A stretch of DNA of 36,577 nt from Pseudomonadota bacterium (GCA_018829945.1 JAHJTI010000158.1:1-36577), one strand, 5' to 3'; shown: positions 25,819 through 34,412, counted from the first letter of the stretch. Notes: generated by a model from the sequence alone, not told the origin. Numbers and translations: made by a program.

Positions 25819-27459
25819 TTATTTTGACCATAACCCACCAGAATCAGAGGGATTTCCGTCTTTTAGGACCTTCTCAAGAATGTCCGGCTTAACCTCCAGG
25901 CCAAAGTAGGTGACAGTGCCTTTCTTCTCCTTTTTGAAGTGGAGCTTGAGCCCGTCTCCGAAGTTTCTGGCGTTTGGCGGGCTGTTGTTGACGTTTTCTC
26001 GCCACCATGCCCGGAAAGCGGTGTAAAGATTGGTGGCGTTCTCCTGGAGGTGTTTGTCCTGGAGACAGCAGGCCTCCACGAAATCGAGGATCTGATCTTC
26101 GCCCCGCTTGTATGCTGCGGTCGGCTCCTTGATGCTGTCCGGAGTGGCCAGCCCTTGCTGCTGGAATAGCAGCGCCCCCTCTACCAGCCAGCCGAGAATT
26201 CCGGAGGCCTCGGCCAGCAGCTTCTCTTTCAGGTTTGGATCCGCCTTTTTCTCGTATGGCGCCTTGGGATCCTCCACGAACGAAAACGGGAAGGGAATTA
26301 TCTTGGCCCGGTTGAAGAAGCCGTGATCATCCGCCGGCGCATGCGGCGTGTAGTTGGTGAGCAGGAACATGGTATGGCTGGGAATGAACTCTGTGAAATC
26401 ACGATCCTGCAGGCCTCGGCCCTTGAGTTTGTCGCCGCCGGCGTATCGCTTGACCGCGGCGGTCGCAAAGCGTTGCCCTTTTTCGGTCTCGCTGGCGAAT
26501 ACCGGCCGTTTTCCCTTGAGGTCCATGATCTCCGGGGTCGGGCTGCCTGCCGCCTTGGCAAACTTGGTGGCGATCAGCATCTCTGACTGGATGGTACCAG
26601 CCACTTGGCCAAGAACGGAAAGCACAACTTCCTTGATGGTCCCCTTGCCGTTCTGGGAGTGTTCTCCGTGAAAGATAGGAAAGACCCGGACACCGAGATC
26701 CGCGCCGATGATTGAATATCCCAGGAGGCGCTGGAGGTAGTCGATTATGGTCGGATCCACCAGCACCTCGAGGAGAAAACTTTTCCAGGCAGCGCACTTG
26801 GCGGTGATGCCTTGGTATGCGGTCGGGGCGACGATGGTAATCAGATCTTCCGGACGGCCGTCTCGGAGGAGGCCGGTGCGTAGATCCACCACGCCGTTCT
26901 TCACACCCAGAAGAAACGGGTCCTGGTCGAGCTGATCGTAAGCGATCACCAGCGGCTGTGAGTTGGAGGTGGCCAGGTCCAGCACGTTCTTGCGGCCTCT
27001 GCCGGTTCGGAGTCTGCTGCAGCGTTTGATTATCGCCTCCTGTTTTTTAGCCAGCCTGGAAACGATATCCTTTTTGTTTTCGTCCCCATGAAGACTGAGC
27101 ATTTTCTCTTCGACATCGGCCAGCTCGCGGAGGTATGCCTGGACCACGTCTTCAACCGCATCAAGAGAGCGGTTTGTCTTATCGACTTGCCAGTGATGGC
27201 CGGTAAAGGCATACCATGTCCCAAGGGTATCAACGTTTTTGGCGTATTTCTTGCGGTGGAGCGCGCAATAAATTTCAGAGTCGCCCACTTCGTTCTTGGC
27301 CCGGCAATCGGTAATGAACTCAAGTGGCAGTCCGGCGACTCCTTGAGGGGCATCCGTCTGCGCCGCATCGCGCTCGGCATCCGCCCGCTCCTGGCTCAGT
27401 CTCTTGATTTCGTCCATATCCGAGGGGAATTGGTTCATATCGCCATCATTTTCGACCAC
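25819..27459 (-). CDS. P4-family phage/plasmid primase-helicase C-terminal type (SF3 helicase)
   Basis: FHGEHSQNGKGTIKEVVL (Walker A), GKRPVFASETEKGQRF, AGGDKLKGRGLQDRDFTEFIPSHTMFLLTNYTPHAPADDHGFFNRAKIIPF. Confidence 0.92.
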   Translation of the reverse strand: MVENDGDMNQFPSDMDEIKRLSQERADAERDAAQTDAPQGVAGLPLEFITDCRAKNEVGDSEIYCALHRKKYAKNVDTLGTWYAFTGHHWQVDKTNRSLDAVEDVVQAYLRELADVEEKMLSLHGDENKKDIVSRLAKKQEAIIKRCSRLRTGRGRKNVLDLATSNSQPLVIAYDQLDQDPFLLGVKNGVVDLRTGLLRDGRPEDLITIVAPTAYQGITAKCAAWKSFLLEVLVDPTIIDYLQRLLGYSIIGADLGVRVFPIFHGEHSQNGKGTIKEVVLSVLGQVAGTIQSEMLIATKFAKAAGSPTPEIMDLKGKRPVFASETEKGQRFATAAVKRYAGGDKLKGRGLQDRDFTEFIPSHTMFLLTNYTPHAPADDHGFFNRAKIIPFPFSFVEDPKAPYEKKADPNLKEKLLAEASGILGWLVEGALLFQQQGLATPDSIKEPTAAYKRGEDQILDFVEACCLQDKHLQENATNLYTAFRAWWRENVNNSPPNARNFGDGLKLHFKKEKKGTVTYFGLEVKPDILEKVLKDGNPSDSGGLWSK

Positions 27460-27515
27460 GCACTTCCCCCTGATTCGCCTAAATGCTCCACATTGATCCT
27501 GTCATCGCTAACTGG

Positions 27516-27857
27516 TCAAAAGATTGACATAATTTGCGCATCCGACAATGGATTCGCTATTTTCCGGTTTTCCGGTCTTCTGAGAATTTTTTGTGTACCA
27601 ATAAACCGGGGGGGGCCGACCCTTGTGCTTTGAATGGCCCCAAAGGACCCGCGACCGTCATGGACCTTTGGCGTGACTTTTTGAAAAGGGGGGAGGGGGG
27701 CGAGCCGGGGAGTGGCGACTCCGAAAGAATGTACGGCCACCGGAACGGTCGGCACCTTCAAGGCTACGACGAACGACGGTGGCTGCCCGAAGTCTGCGGC
27801 TTGCGATAAGCGGTGGCCCTCTGATTGATACATGCCAGAGTTAAAGGGCGGCATCAT
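27516..27857 (-). CDS. Possible small phage protein
   Basis: In-frame ATGATG preceded by aaagaggtcaccc; MMPPFNSGMYQSEGHRLSQAADFG...VGPPRFIGTQK. Confidence 0.35.
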   Translation of the reverse strand: MMPPFNSGMYQSEGHRLSQAADFGQPPSFVVALKVPTVPVAVHSFGVATPRLAPLPPFQKVTPKVHDGRGSFGAIQSTRVGPPRFIGTQKILRRPENRKIANPLSDAQIMSIF

Positions 27858-28098
27858 GGGTGACCTCTTTCTGCGTCTTGGTTGTCGAGCTGGATGGCCA
27901 CATGAAAAAGCCCACCACGGAAAAGCCGAGGTAGGCGACAAAAAGACCGGCCTGTGGCCACAGACCACGGGAGGCATTGGCGATGACCCAACCGATGTTG
28001 CTGAATATCCAGACAGTGAACCCGGCACGGCGACCAACTGCGTTCAAAGCGGCTCCGATCACGCTGGCTGCTGTCAAGGCCCAGGTGGGATCGATCAT
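27841..28098 (-). CDS. Small membrane protein (two-three predicted TM segments)
   Basis: MIDPTWALTAASVIGAALNAVGRRAGFTVWIFSNIGWVIANASRGLWPQAGLFVAYLGFSVVGFFMW; ATGA overlap with upstream gene. Confidence 0.6.
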   Translation of the reverse strand: MIDPTWALTAASVIGAALNAVGRRAGFTVWIFSNIGWVIANASRGLWPQAGLFVAYLGFSVVGFFMWPSSSTTKTQKEVTHDAAL

Positions 28099-29486
28099 GC
28101 AGCCAGCTCCGCAATGCTAGAGCGGATGGCGATCACCAGTGCGGCGATGTAGTTGATGGCTCCCAACAAGTCTGCGACAGCACGCTCCGGATGATCATCA
28201 CAACCGCGCACCGCCTCGAGTATCTTCTTGCGGGCCTGACCTGCAGGGAACCCGAGGCCAACTGCCTGCGTCTCACGCATGATGGGTTGATTGTGGAATG
28301 GCTGATCATCGGCGTGGCGTTCCAGGCCCTTACCGTTGGCAGCCTGGTCAATTGCATCCTGCAGTACTGCGGTTAATGCCTCGTAACCGTCTGGAGCCGG
28401 CAATGCTGACCACTTGGCGACGATGCTCTCCTCTGTTGCTGCCGGTGTTTCCAGGGGATGGGTGGCCAATAGTCGGTTGAGACTGGCAATTTCTTGCCGG
28501 AGTTCAAGGTTCTTGTTGATTTCCCTGATAGCCATGGCAGATTCATCCTTGCGTCGTCTGGCAACCTGGGAAAGGTTGTCTGCCGCACCAGCACCAAGGA
28601 TATCCGCCACTTCGCCGCACATTGCGGAGAGGATGTCATTCTCTTCTGTTCTGTCTTTCAGGCGCATAACCAGCTTGTCGACATGCTCCGGGATCTCATA
28701 CCAGGGAGTATTGTCATCAAGGCCCAGAGATCGGCACAGTGCCAGCCTCAAGGTGGTCAAATTTTTCAATGGATCGTTACACTCCACCTGCCCGGCCACG
28801 GCGGGGGGGGCCGCAGGAGATGACGGCACCATGACCGGGCTGGTGGATACCTGATTAGTTTTTTGTGATGCTTCGGTCTGGATATTTTTGTCGCCACCGG
28901 CCCGCATGGCCAAATGCTCCAGCAGGGCTGGCCCTGCGAGGTTCTGCTTCGCTACCTTGGCGCTGTTGCATCCACCGCAGAGTCCACGGCATTTAAGCGT
29001 TCTGATATTTCCACAGCATGGGCATTCGCTCGCCTGGCCAATCTTGATCAGCGGTCGACGCCAAAATTCCATCAAATCCTTGAGGGTGATCGTCTGGGCC
29101 TCTGCATGCGATATCGGCTTCAATACCTTGGCCAGGGCCGGAGGCAGTGTATATTTCGGCTCGGCACCTGTCCTGGATGTTTGCTGTGTCCCCATGATCA
29201 TCCCCTCCATGCTTATTATCTCAAGCTCAACAGGCCTGTTCAGGCCCTTGCATTCACGGCAATATGCGGCGTGTGGATCCGTGCTGCTTACTTCCGCCAG
29301 CTTCTTTATCCGTTCCAGTCGAGCAGCACAGGCCCGGGAAAAACCGGATTCCGTCATTCGAGTTGCAAGCCCGCATGTGAGTGGGCATTGGCGCAAGATT
29401 GGCCGGGCAATCTCAGTCATCACCCAATCTCCCAGGCCTTGCATGCCTGCCCGGTCCGGCTTGGGCATCCCCAGGCCGTGCGCCAT
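28095..29486 (-). CDS. Early-region protein with Cys-rich zinc-finger-like motif
   Basis: CPCCGNIRTLKCRGLCGGCNSAKVAKQ and helical C-terminus; start uncertain. Confidence 0.55.
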   Translation of the reverse strand: MAHGLGMPKPDRAGMQGLGDWVMTEIARPILRQCPLTCGLATRMTESGFSRACAARLERIKKLAEVSSTDPHAAYCRECKGLNRPVELEIISMEGMIMGTQQTSRTGAEPKYTLPPALAKVLKPISHAEAQTITLKDLMEFWRRPLIKIGQASECPCCGNIRTLKCRGLCGGCNSAKVAKQNLAGPALLEHLAMRAGGDKNIQTEASQKTNQVSTSPVMVPSSPAAPPAVAGQVECNDPLKNLTTLRLALCRSLGLDDNTPWYEIPEHVDKLVMRLKDRTEENDILSAMCGEVADILGAGAADNLSQVARRRKDESAMAIREINKNLELRQEIASLNRLLATHPLETPAATEESIVAKWSALPAPDGYEALTAVLQDAIDQAANGKGLERHADDQPFHNQPIMRETQAVGLGFPAGQARKKILEAVRGCDDHPERAVADLLGAINYIAALVIAIRSSIAELAA

Positions 29487-29504
29487 TTACAGTTGCCGCA
29501 CCGC

Positions 29505-29738
29505 TCAATCATTTTTATTTCCTGGTTGCGCCGCCCGAGAATCGGCATTAACGGCGGCAAGGAGAACAGAGCGATCCATCGTGGGTGAAGCTGGGCGACT
29601 TGATGCAGAATTCAGGATGCTGTTGCTCGTGGCGCAAGTGAATGCCACGGCACACCATCCGACCACCAGGAGAAACACGGTCATGCCGAGACCGATTGCT
29701 ATACATTGCAGGCGCTCTTTCAGTGTGCATTCGCTCAT
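29505..29738 (-). CDS. Small single-TM protein
   Basis: MSECTLKERLQCIAIGLGMTVFLLVVGWCAVAFTCATSN; ATGA-type overlap with upstream gene. Confidence 0.5.
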   Translation of the reverse strand: MSECTLKERLQCIAIGLGMTVFLLVVGWCAVAFTCATSNSILNSASSRPASPTMDRSVLLAAVNADSRAAQPGNKND

Positions 29739-29923
29739 ACAATCACCATTGGTTGGTTTGATTGATCCCTTGCTTTCCTGTATTCCTTCACAACCCGCAA
29801 GGCACTGCGCGGGCTATCTACCTTGCAAACCAGATGCACCACCCTGCGCTCAAGCTCAGTGGCGCCAATAGAGTCCAGGGCCAGATCAACAGTGGGTGGT
29901 GATGATGGCCCGGGGTCGTTCAT
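29735..29923 (-). CDS. Small hypothetical protein (62 aa)
   Basis: MNDPGPSSPPTVDLALDSIGATELERRVVHLVCKVDSPRSALRVVKEYRKARDQSNQPMVIV; start overlaps upstream stop. Confidence 0.45.
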   Translation of the reverse strand: MNDPGPSSPPTVDLALDSIGATELERRVVHLVCKVDSPRSALRVVKEYRKARDQSNQPMVIV

Positions 29924-30216
29924 TGCGCCCGCTTTCCTTTCAGCAGCCGGTAATTTTTGACAAAATATTGCCAGTCTTCCGGCATCACAAAGCAGTTGCG
30001 GCCAAGCTTGGTAATCTTGATCCAGCCTTGCTGACGCCAGTACTTGATGGTGTTTACCGGCACCTTTCCCTTGGTGATCTTGACGATATCCTCCGGGAAA
30101 GCGTACATCTCCGGAAGGGATTGCTGGTGTTGCATTATTACCGCGACCTGCTTGGCCATTTCTCCGGCCAAGGCGGCAAGGTCGCCGCGGGTTATGGTCA
30201 CAACTTCGCCGCTCAT
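29920..30216 (-). CDS. Small DNA-binding (excisionase/MerR-like HTH) protein
   Basis: DIVKITKGKVPVNTIKYWRQQGWIKITKLGRNCFVMPEDWQYFVKNYR. Confidence 0.55.
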   Translation of the reverse strand: MSGEVVTITRGDLAALAGEMAKQVAVIMQHQQSLPEMYAFPEDIVKITKGKVPVNTIKYWRQQGWIKITKLGRNCFVMPEDWQYFVKNYRLLKGKRAQ

Positions 30217-30767
30217 GCCGCCTGCTCCTCAGGCTTGTGGTGCCCGTTGGCGATGCACTTTGCCTGCTGCCGGTCGTAAATTTTCTTGAAGTCAGCGCTG
30301 CTGTGAGCCCCGGAAAGTATGAGCTGATACTCAAGGATTTCAATGGCCCGCTTGGCGTCTATCACCTGTTCCATGCCAGCTTCAAATATCTCCATGTAGT
30401 CAGGGCGGCTTTTGAAATCTGCATCTCCGAACCGTTCAGTGAGGCGATCAAGAGCATCTGCTGCTTCAAGCATCTCCTTGCGCAGCTTGTTCGCGATAAT
30501 TGCCGGTTCCGGTCTGATGTTGTTCAGATCTGGAAACTGTTTTATGAAAACATGCTTGCGTACAGGGCACTCCTGACAGTGATGCACCAGTATTGAAAGA
30601 TCGTTGAGGGAGTCGGCAATTTTGCACAATGTGTCCGGATCGTATGTTTTCGGCTGCCCGTTTTCATAGCCTGAGAGCGTTCCTTTTGTCAGGCCGACAG
30701 CTTCACCAAGCTGATCAAGTGACCACCCGCGTTTATTTCTTGCTTTTTTTATGATGTCGCCAATCAT
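30213..30767 (-). CDS. XRE-family regulator (Cro-side, first gene of leftward operon)
   Basis: MIGDIIKKARNKRGWSLDQLGEAVGLTKGTLSGYENGQPKTYDPDTLCKIADSL; divergent from the repressor. Confidence 0.85.
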   Translation of the reverse strand: MIGDIIKKARNKRGWSLDQLGEAVGLTKGTLSGYENGQPKTYDPDTLCKIADSLNDLSILVHHCQECPVRKHVFIKQFPDLNNIRPEPAIIANKLRKEMLEAADALDRLTERFGDADFKSRPDYMEIFEAGMEQVIDAKRAIEILEYQLILSGAHSSADFKKIYDRQQAKCIANGHHKPEEQAA

Positions 30768-30780
30768 TTCCCATCTCCAT

Positions 30781-30922
30781 GTTTAACTATTTCATACTTT
30801 ATCGTTTAAATATTTCAAACAGTCAAGAGAAAAGTTTGAAATATTTACACCGAAGCAGATCATTTCGTGTGTTTCTTTTGTAATAACAAACTGTTACACA
30901 TATCTGTTTGATTATTTCAAAC
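30781..30922. promoter_or_regulatory. Four 17-bp operator-like sites in the divergent switch region
   Basis: GTTTAACTATTTCATAC 30781-30797; GTTTAAATATTTCAAAC 30804-30820; GTTTGAAATATTTACAC 30834-30850; GTTTGATTATTTCAAAC 30906-30922. Confidence 0.8.
30798..30826 (-). promoter_or_regulatory. Leftward early promoter
   Basis: On - strand: TTGACT (30826-30821), 17-bp spacer, GATAAA (30803-30798). Confidence 0.65.
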
Positions 30923-30926
30923 GTGT

Positions 30927-30954
30927 TTGACATGGTAAAAAAATGGCGTAATAT
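30927..30954 (+). promoter_or_regulatory. Repressor promoter, probably giving a leaderless transcript
   Basis: TTGACA 30927-30932, 16-bp spacer, TAATAT 30949-30954; ATG at 30961. Confidence 0.65.
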
Positions 30955-30960
30955 TTTGAC

Positions 30961-31599
30961 ATGACCACAGAAAAAGAAATAAGAGGCAGGCGGATCAGGG
31001 ATATAAGAAACCGATTGGGTTTAAGCCAGGAGCAGCTTGGTAAAAAGCTCGGTGGGGTTTCAAAAGGTTCAATCTCCGGATATGAGTCTGGCGATGTCAA
31101 CCCAACCCCTGAAGCACTAATTAAACTAGCCAGAATGGGCGAGGTCACCCTTGACTGGATTCTCACCGGGCATGATCAAGGTGAAAATCCAATGGCTGAA
31201 TATCAAAAAAAGAATGGTGAAATTGCCGCTACTATTGAACCTGGATCACGTGCTGGCCGAAATCGCTCATCAGTGATTGAGCCACCATCTGTCAATGCCC
31301 TGAAAAAAACTGCATCCATGCCGGTTGAAGATCTGATCGACGAATCTTTCAGCATGTCGGAGATGGTCACCATGACCATCGAGGTGCTGGAGTCAAAAAC
31401 TGTTTACAGGTCGGCCCTGGCGTCAAACGTCCGGGCGTTTCATCAAGCAGTGAAAATGGAGGGGGAAATGGCAGGGGTAAAAGAAGAAGTGCAACAGATG
31501 CGAGCGGAGCACAGAGTGGAGATGGAAGAACTGAAAGAGATGATTCGTTCTTTAGGTGGTCAGATTCCGCAAAAAAGAGACACGGCGGCAAACTCTTAG
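30961..31599 (+). CDS. CI-like phage repressor, XRE HTH
   Basis: IRGRRIRDIRNRLGLSQEQLGKKLGGVSKGSISGYESGDVNPTPEALIKLARMGEVTLDWILTG; divergent from lytic operon. Confidence 0.85.
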   Translation: MTTEKEIRGRRIRDIRNRLGLSQEQLGKKLGGVSKGSISGYESGDVNPTPEALIKLARMGEVTLDWILTGHDQGENPMAEYQKKNGEIAATIEPGSRAGRNRSSVIEPPSVNALKKTASMPVEDLIDESFSMSEMVTMTIEVLESKTVYRSALASNVRAFHQAVKMEGEMAGVKEEVQQMRAEHRVEMEELKEMIRSLGGQIPQKRDTAANS

Positions 31600-31612
31600 G
31601 CTGGTGGTGCCT

Positions 31613-31789
31613 ATGGCCTCATCGGTTGTTGTTAGGAAAAAACTTAATACTGAAAAAATACTGAACCTGCAAAACACAGAGAAGCCATTAGCAGGTAATT
31701 TCTCATGGCCAAAGGGGTGGGCATGGGATGATCGGCTTATGAGCGTGATGGGGGAAGATGGAATTGGCAACTATACCAAAAAGAGCTGA
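31613..31789 (+). CDS. Possible small protein overlapping the next gene
   Basis: MASSVVVRKKLNTEKILNLQNTEKPLAGNFSWPKGWAWDDRLMSVMGEDGIGNYTKKS; no strong RBS. Confidence 0.3.
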   Translation: MASSVVVRKKLNTEKILNLQNTEKPLAGNFSWPKGWAWDDRLMSVMGEDGIGNYTKKS

Positions 31790-32564
31790 GGACCGTATAA
31801 AGACAGGGATAAAGGCATTTTCCAAAGTAATCGAAGGCGCAAAGGCCCGGGATGTAAATGAGTCTGACACCGTTACCATCGTGGTGGATATGCTCTCAAC
31901 CATCTGCGGCTACGACAAATACACCGAGATCACCAGCGAGTATGTGATCCGTGGAACCTATTGCGACCTTGCCATTAAGGCCGGGGATGACAAGCCCACC
32001 TTCTTGATTGAAGTCAAGGCCATCAATATTCCTCTCAAGGAAGCCCACCTGCGGCAAGCCATCAACTATGCCGCCAATGAGGGGATTGAGTGGGTCATGC
32101 TTACCAATGGTGATCACTGGCAGGCTCACCGGGTAATCTTCGGCAAGCCGATAAAAACTGAGGTGGCTTTTGATTTCAGTTTTTCCGACACGGCCAAGCT
32201 GCCGATGTTGACCGACTTCTTTTTCCTGATCAGCAAGGAAGGTGTGAGCAAGTCCGCCATCGCCACATTTCACGAAGAATGCCAACTTACCAGCAAGCAC
32301 ATGGTTGCAGCCGCACTCATGACAGAACCAGTGGTGGGTGCGGTGCGGAGGCAGCTCGTTGCCGTCGGAAAAGGCGTGAAAATTACCGACGATCAGATTC
32401 TTTCCACCCTCCAAAACTTGGTGCTCAAGCGTGATGTGCTGGAGGGGGAAGAGGCTGTCAAAGCAAAACGACGAATGACAGCAGCTAATCGTCCTAAGAA
32501 AAAATCTGGCCAGGGAGCTGAAGTCAAGTGTGTTCCGGAAACAACGGCGCAGCCGGCAACCTAG
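31758..32564 (+). CDS. Solo type I restriction HsdR N-terminal-like (PD-(D/E)XK) protein
   Basis: YVIRGTYCDLAIKAGDDKPTFLIEVKAINIPLKEAHLRQAINYAANEGIEWVMLTNGDHWQAHRV: D...ExK and QxxxY motifs. Confidence 0.8.
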   Translation: MELATIPKRAEDRIKTGIKAFSKVIEGAKARDVNESDTVTIVVDMLSTICGYDKYTEITSEYVIRGTYCDLAIKAGDDKPTFLIEVKAINIPLKEAHLRQAINYAANEGIEWVMLTNGDHWQAHRVIFGKPIKTEVAFDFSFSDTAKLPMLTDFFFLISKEGVSKSAIATFHEECQLTSKHMVAAALMTEPVVGAVRRQLVAVGKGVKITDDQILSTLQNLVLKRDVLEGEEAVKAKRRMTAANRPKKKSGQGAEVKCVPETTAQPAT

Positions 32565-32601
32565 CATGAAGTCCGTTGTCATTGGGAGTGGGAGACAAAC
32601 C

Positions 32602-33036
32602 ATGCCTGGTCGAGTCCTAATTCTTACTATTGTTGCTTTATCAGTTGTGGGTTGTGCTACGACTGTACCCACGATGGCAGAGCTGCAGCCTGTACCGGAA
32701 AATAGAGTTTTTGCCAACCAATTACAAACTGAAGGCAATGCTGAACTGGCTGTTCTCAGAGACAAATCATTCTCTGGGTCAGCCGTTGACTACCGGCTAT
32801 TTGTTGATGGGAAATTATCCGCTCAATTGGCATGGGGAGAATTCGTGATTATGTCCCTACCAGCCGGAGAACGCATCATTGAAATTCGCCATCCCAGTCC
32901 TTTAGTGGGAGCAATCGGTGATTCAGCGACATTACGCGCGGAGCCAAATGTCACATATTACTACCGGGTCAACTCCGATTCGGGGCAAATTCGACTCCTC
33001 CGCACAACGGCTGAATCAGCAATGACACCACCCTAA
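32602..33036 (+). CDS. Lipoprotein (DUF2846-like), probable lysogenic-conversion gene
   Basis: Signal peptide and lipobox MPGRVLILTIVALSVVGCATTVP; LFVDGKLSAQLAWGEFVIMSLPAGERIIEIRHP. Confidence 0.7.
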   Translation: MPGRVLILTIVALSVVGCATTVPTMAELQPVPENRVFANQLQTEGNAELAVLRDKSFSGSAVDYRLFVDGKLSAQLAWGEFVIMSLPAGERIIEIRHPSPLVGAIGDSATLRAEPNVTYYYRVNSDSGQIRLLRTTAESAMTPP

Positions 33037-33090
33037 TTTTTTAGGGAGTAAATATATAATTCCCCGAAAAATAGAATATAAGGCTAGCCG

Positions 33091-34311
33091 ATGCCAGCAA
33101 ACATCAAAAAACAGGGAAGCAAATGGAGGGTACGCTGGAGGCTATACCTTCCAGATGATTCCTGGCTGGAGCGGTCACGCTTGACCGCCGATAAAGGGCG
33201 GGCCAAAGAGGTCAAGGCCATGGCTGATCTTATCGAGATCAAGACCAGACACCAGGAGAGCACCGCCGCGGATCTCGAGTACTGGCAACGCCATCGCCTG
33301 ATAAGCAGGCAGGATGCCGAGCTGCTTAATACATTCAAAGATGCCAGAAAGACATTGGCTCAAGCTGCCGAGGAATACAAACAATCAAACGATTGCGGAA
33401 AAGAAGAGATGGAGGCGAGGGCGGTGCGCATCGATCGCGTGGTGGCGATATTGGGTCCGGAAAGATCGGTCGGCGAGATCCGCCACTCTGATGGCGAGCG
33501 CATCAAGACTGTGTTGCGGGATGGCTGGAAGGACAACAAAGACGCAAAGGAAAAGAAATACAAGGCGGTAACCATCAACAAGCATCTGCAGGACGGCAAG
33601 CGCATGTTCACCCTGCAGATGGCCGAGGGTGTCATCGAGCACAATCCCTGGGGGGTGCTCAAGGGCGCGAAGATCCCTAAAGAGGAAGTGATAGACCATA
33701 CTGTTCTCAGCCATGATGATATTGTCAAGGTCCTGGCCGAGGCCGAGATCAGCGACAAACGCACGGATCCTGGAAACCCGGCCAGCATGGGAGGAAATCT
33801 CACTCTATTTCTGCTCATGTTTTTCGGCACCGGCCTGAGGCGCAAGGAAGCAATGGCCGCGAAGATGGAAAACATCGACTGGCAAAGTCGGAGCCTGCGA
33901 CTGATGGAAACCAAGAATGGCGAGGATAGGTCTGTCGGTCTCGGCGATCGGCTATACTTATTATTGCTGAACAGAAAAGGGGAAACCGGCTACATCCTGC
34001 CGCGATTTTATCTCAATTCGGTGAGCAGGGCAATCAGTCGACATTTCAAGCGGTGCGGATTCAAGATGCGCTTGCACGACACCAGGCACACATACACCAC
34101 AAGGCTGCTCGACCTCGGAGTGCTCCGGCACAATGCCATGGGACGAACCGGACACAAGGACTCCAGAATGCTGGATCACTACACCCACCCGATCTTTGGC
34201 GAGGTTTACGAGGACCAGTTTCCATTCATGCAGCAGGTCAAGGGGGATGAAGCAGAAGCTGCCCAGCAACCACCTAAAAATAAGAAAACTGTCTTGCGAG
34301 TGGTAAAATAG
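33091..34311 (+). CDS. int: Tyrosine recombinase / phage integrase
   Basis: 406 aa; GTGLRRKEAMAAKMENIDW, LHDTRHTYTTRLLDLG, MGRTGHKDSRMLDHYTH catalytic motifs; adjacent to tRNA fragment. Confidence 0.95.
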   Translation: MPANIKKQGSKWRVRWRLYLPDDSWLERSRLTADKGRAKEVKAMADLIEIKTRHQESTAADLEYWQRHRLISRQDAELLNTFKDARKTLAQAAEEYKQSNDCGKEEMEARAVRIDRVVAILGPERSVGEIRHSDGERIKTVLRDGWKDNKDAKEKKYKAVTINKHLQDGKRMFTLQMAEGVIEHNPWGVLKGAKIPKEEVIDHTVLSHDDIVKVLAEAEISDKRTDPGNPASMGGNLTLFLLMFFGTGLRRKEAMAAKMENIDWQSRSLRLMETKNGEDRSVGLGDRLYLLLLNRKGETGYILPRFYLNSVSRAISRHFKRCGFKMRLHDTRHTYTTRLLDLGVLRHNAMGRTGHKDSRMLDHYTHPIFGEVYEDQFPFMQQVKGDEAEAAQQPPKNKKTVLRVVK

Positions 34312-34356
34312 TGGTAAGAAGGCTGAAAAGCCTTGCGAGACTAAATACGATATATA

Positions 34357-34401
34357 CCTCTCACGCCGGTAACACGGGTTCGAGTCCCGTAGGGGTCACC
34401 A
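34357..34401 (+). tRNA. 3' half of tRNA-Glu(CTC), prophage attachment site
   Basis: cCTCTCACGCCGGTAACACGGGTTCGAGTCCCGTAGGGGTCACCA: anticodon loop to CCA end; no matching 5' half upstream. Confidence 0.88.
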
Positions 34402-34412
34402 AGTGAGAAATC

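Noticed and set aside
31896-32765. 289-aa - strand ORF
   Set aside because: Antisense to the HsdR-N-like gene, whose D/ExK and QxxxY motifs support the + frame.
33031-33046. CCCTAA-TTTT-TTAGGG hairpin before integrase as a terminator
   Set aside because: Only a 6-bp stem without a following T-tract; too weak to call.
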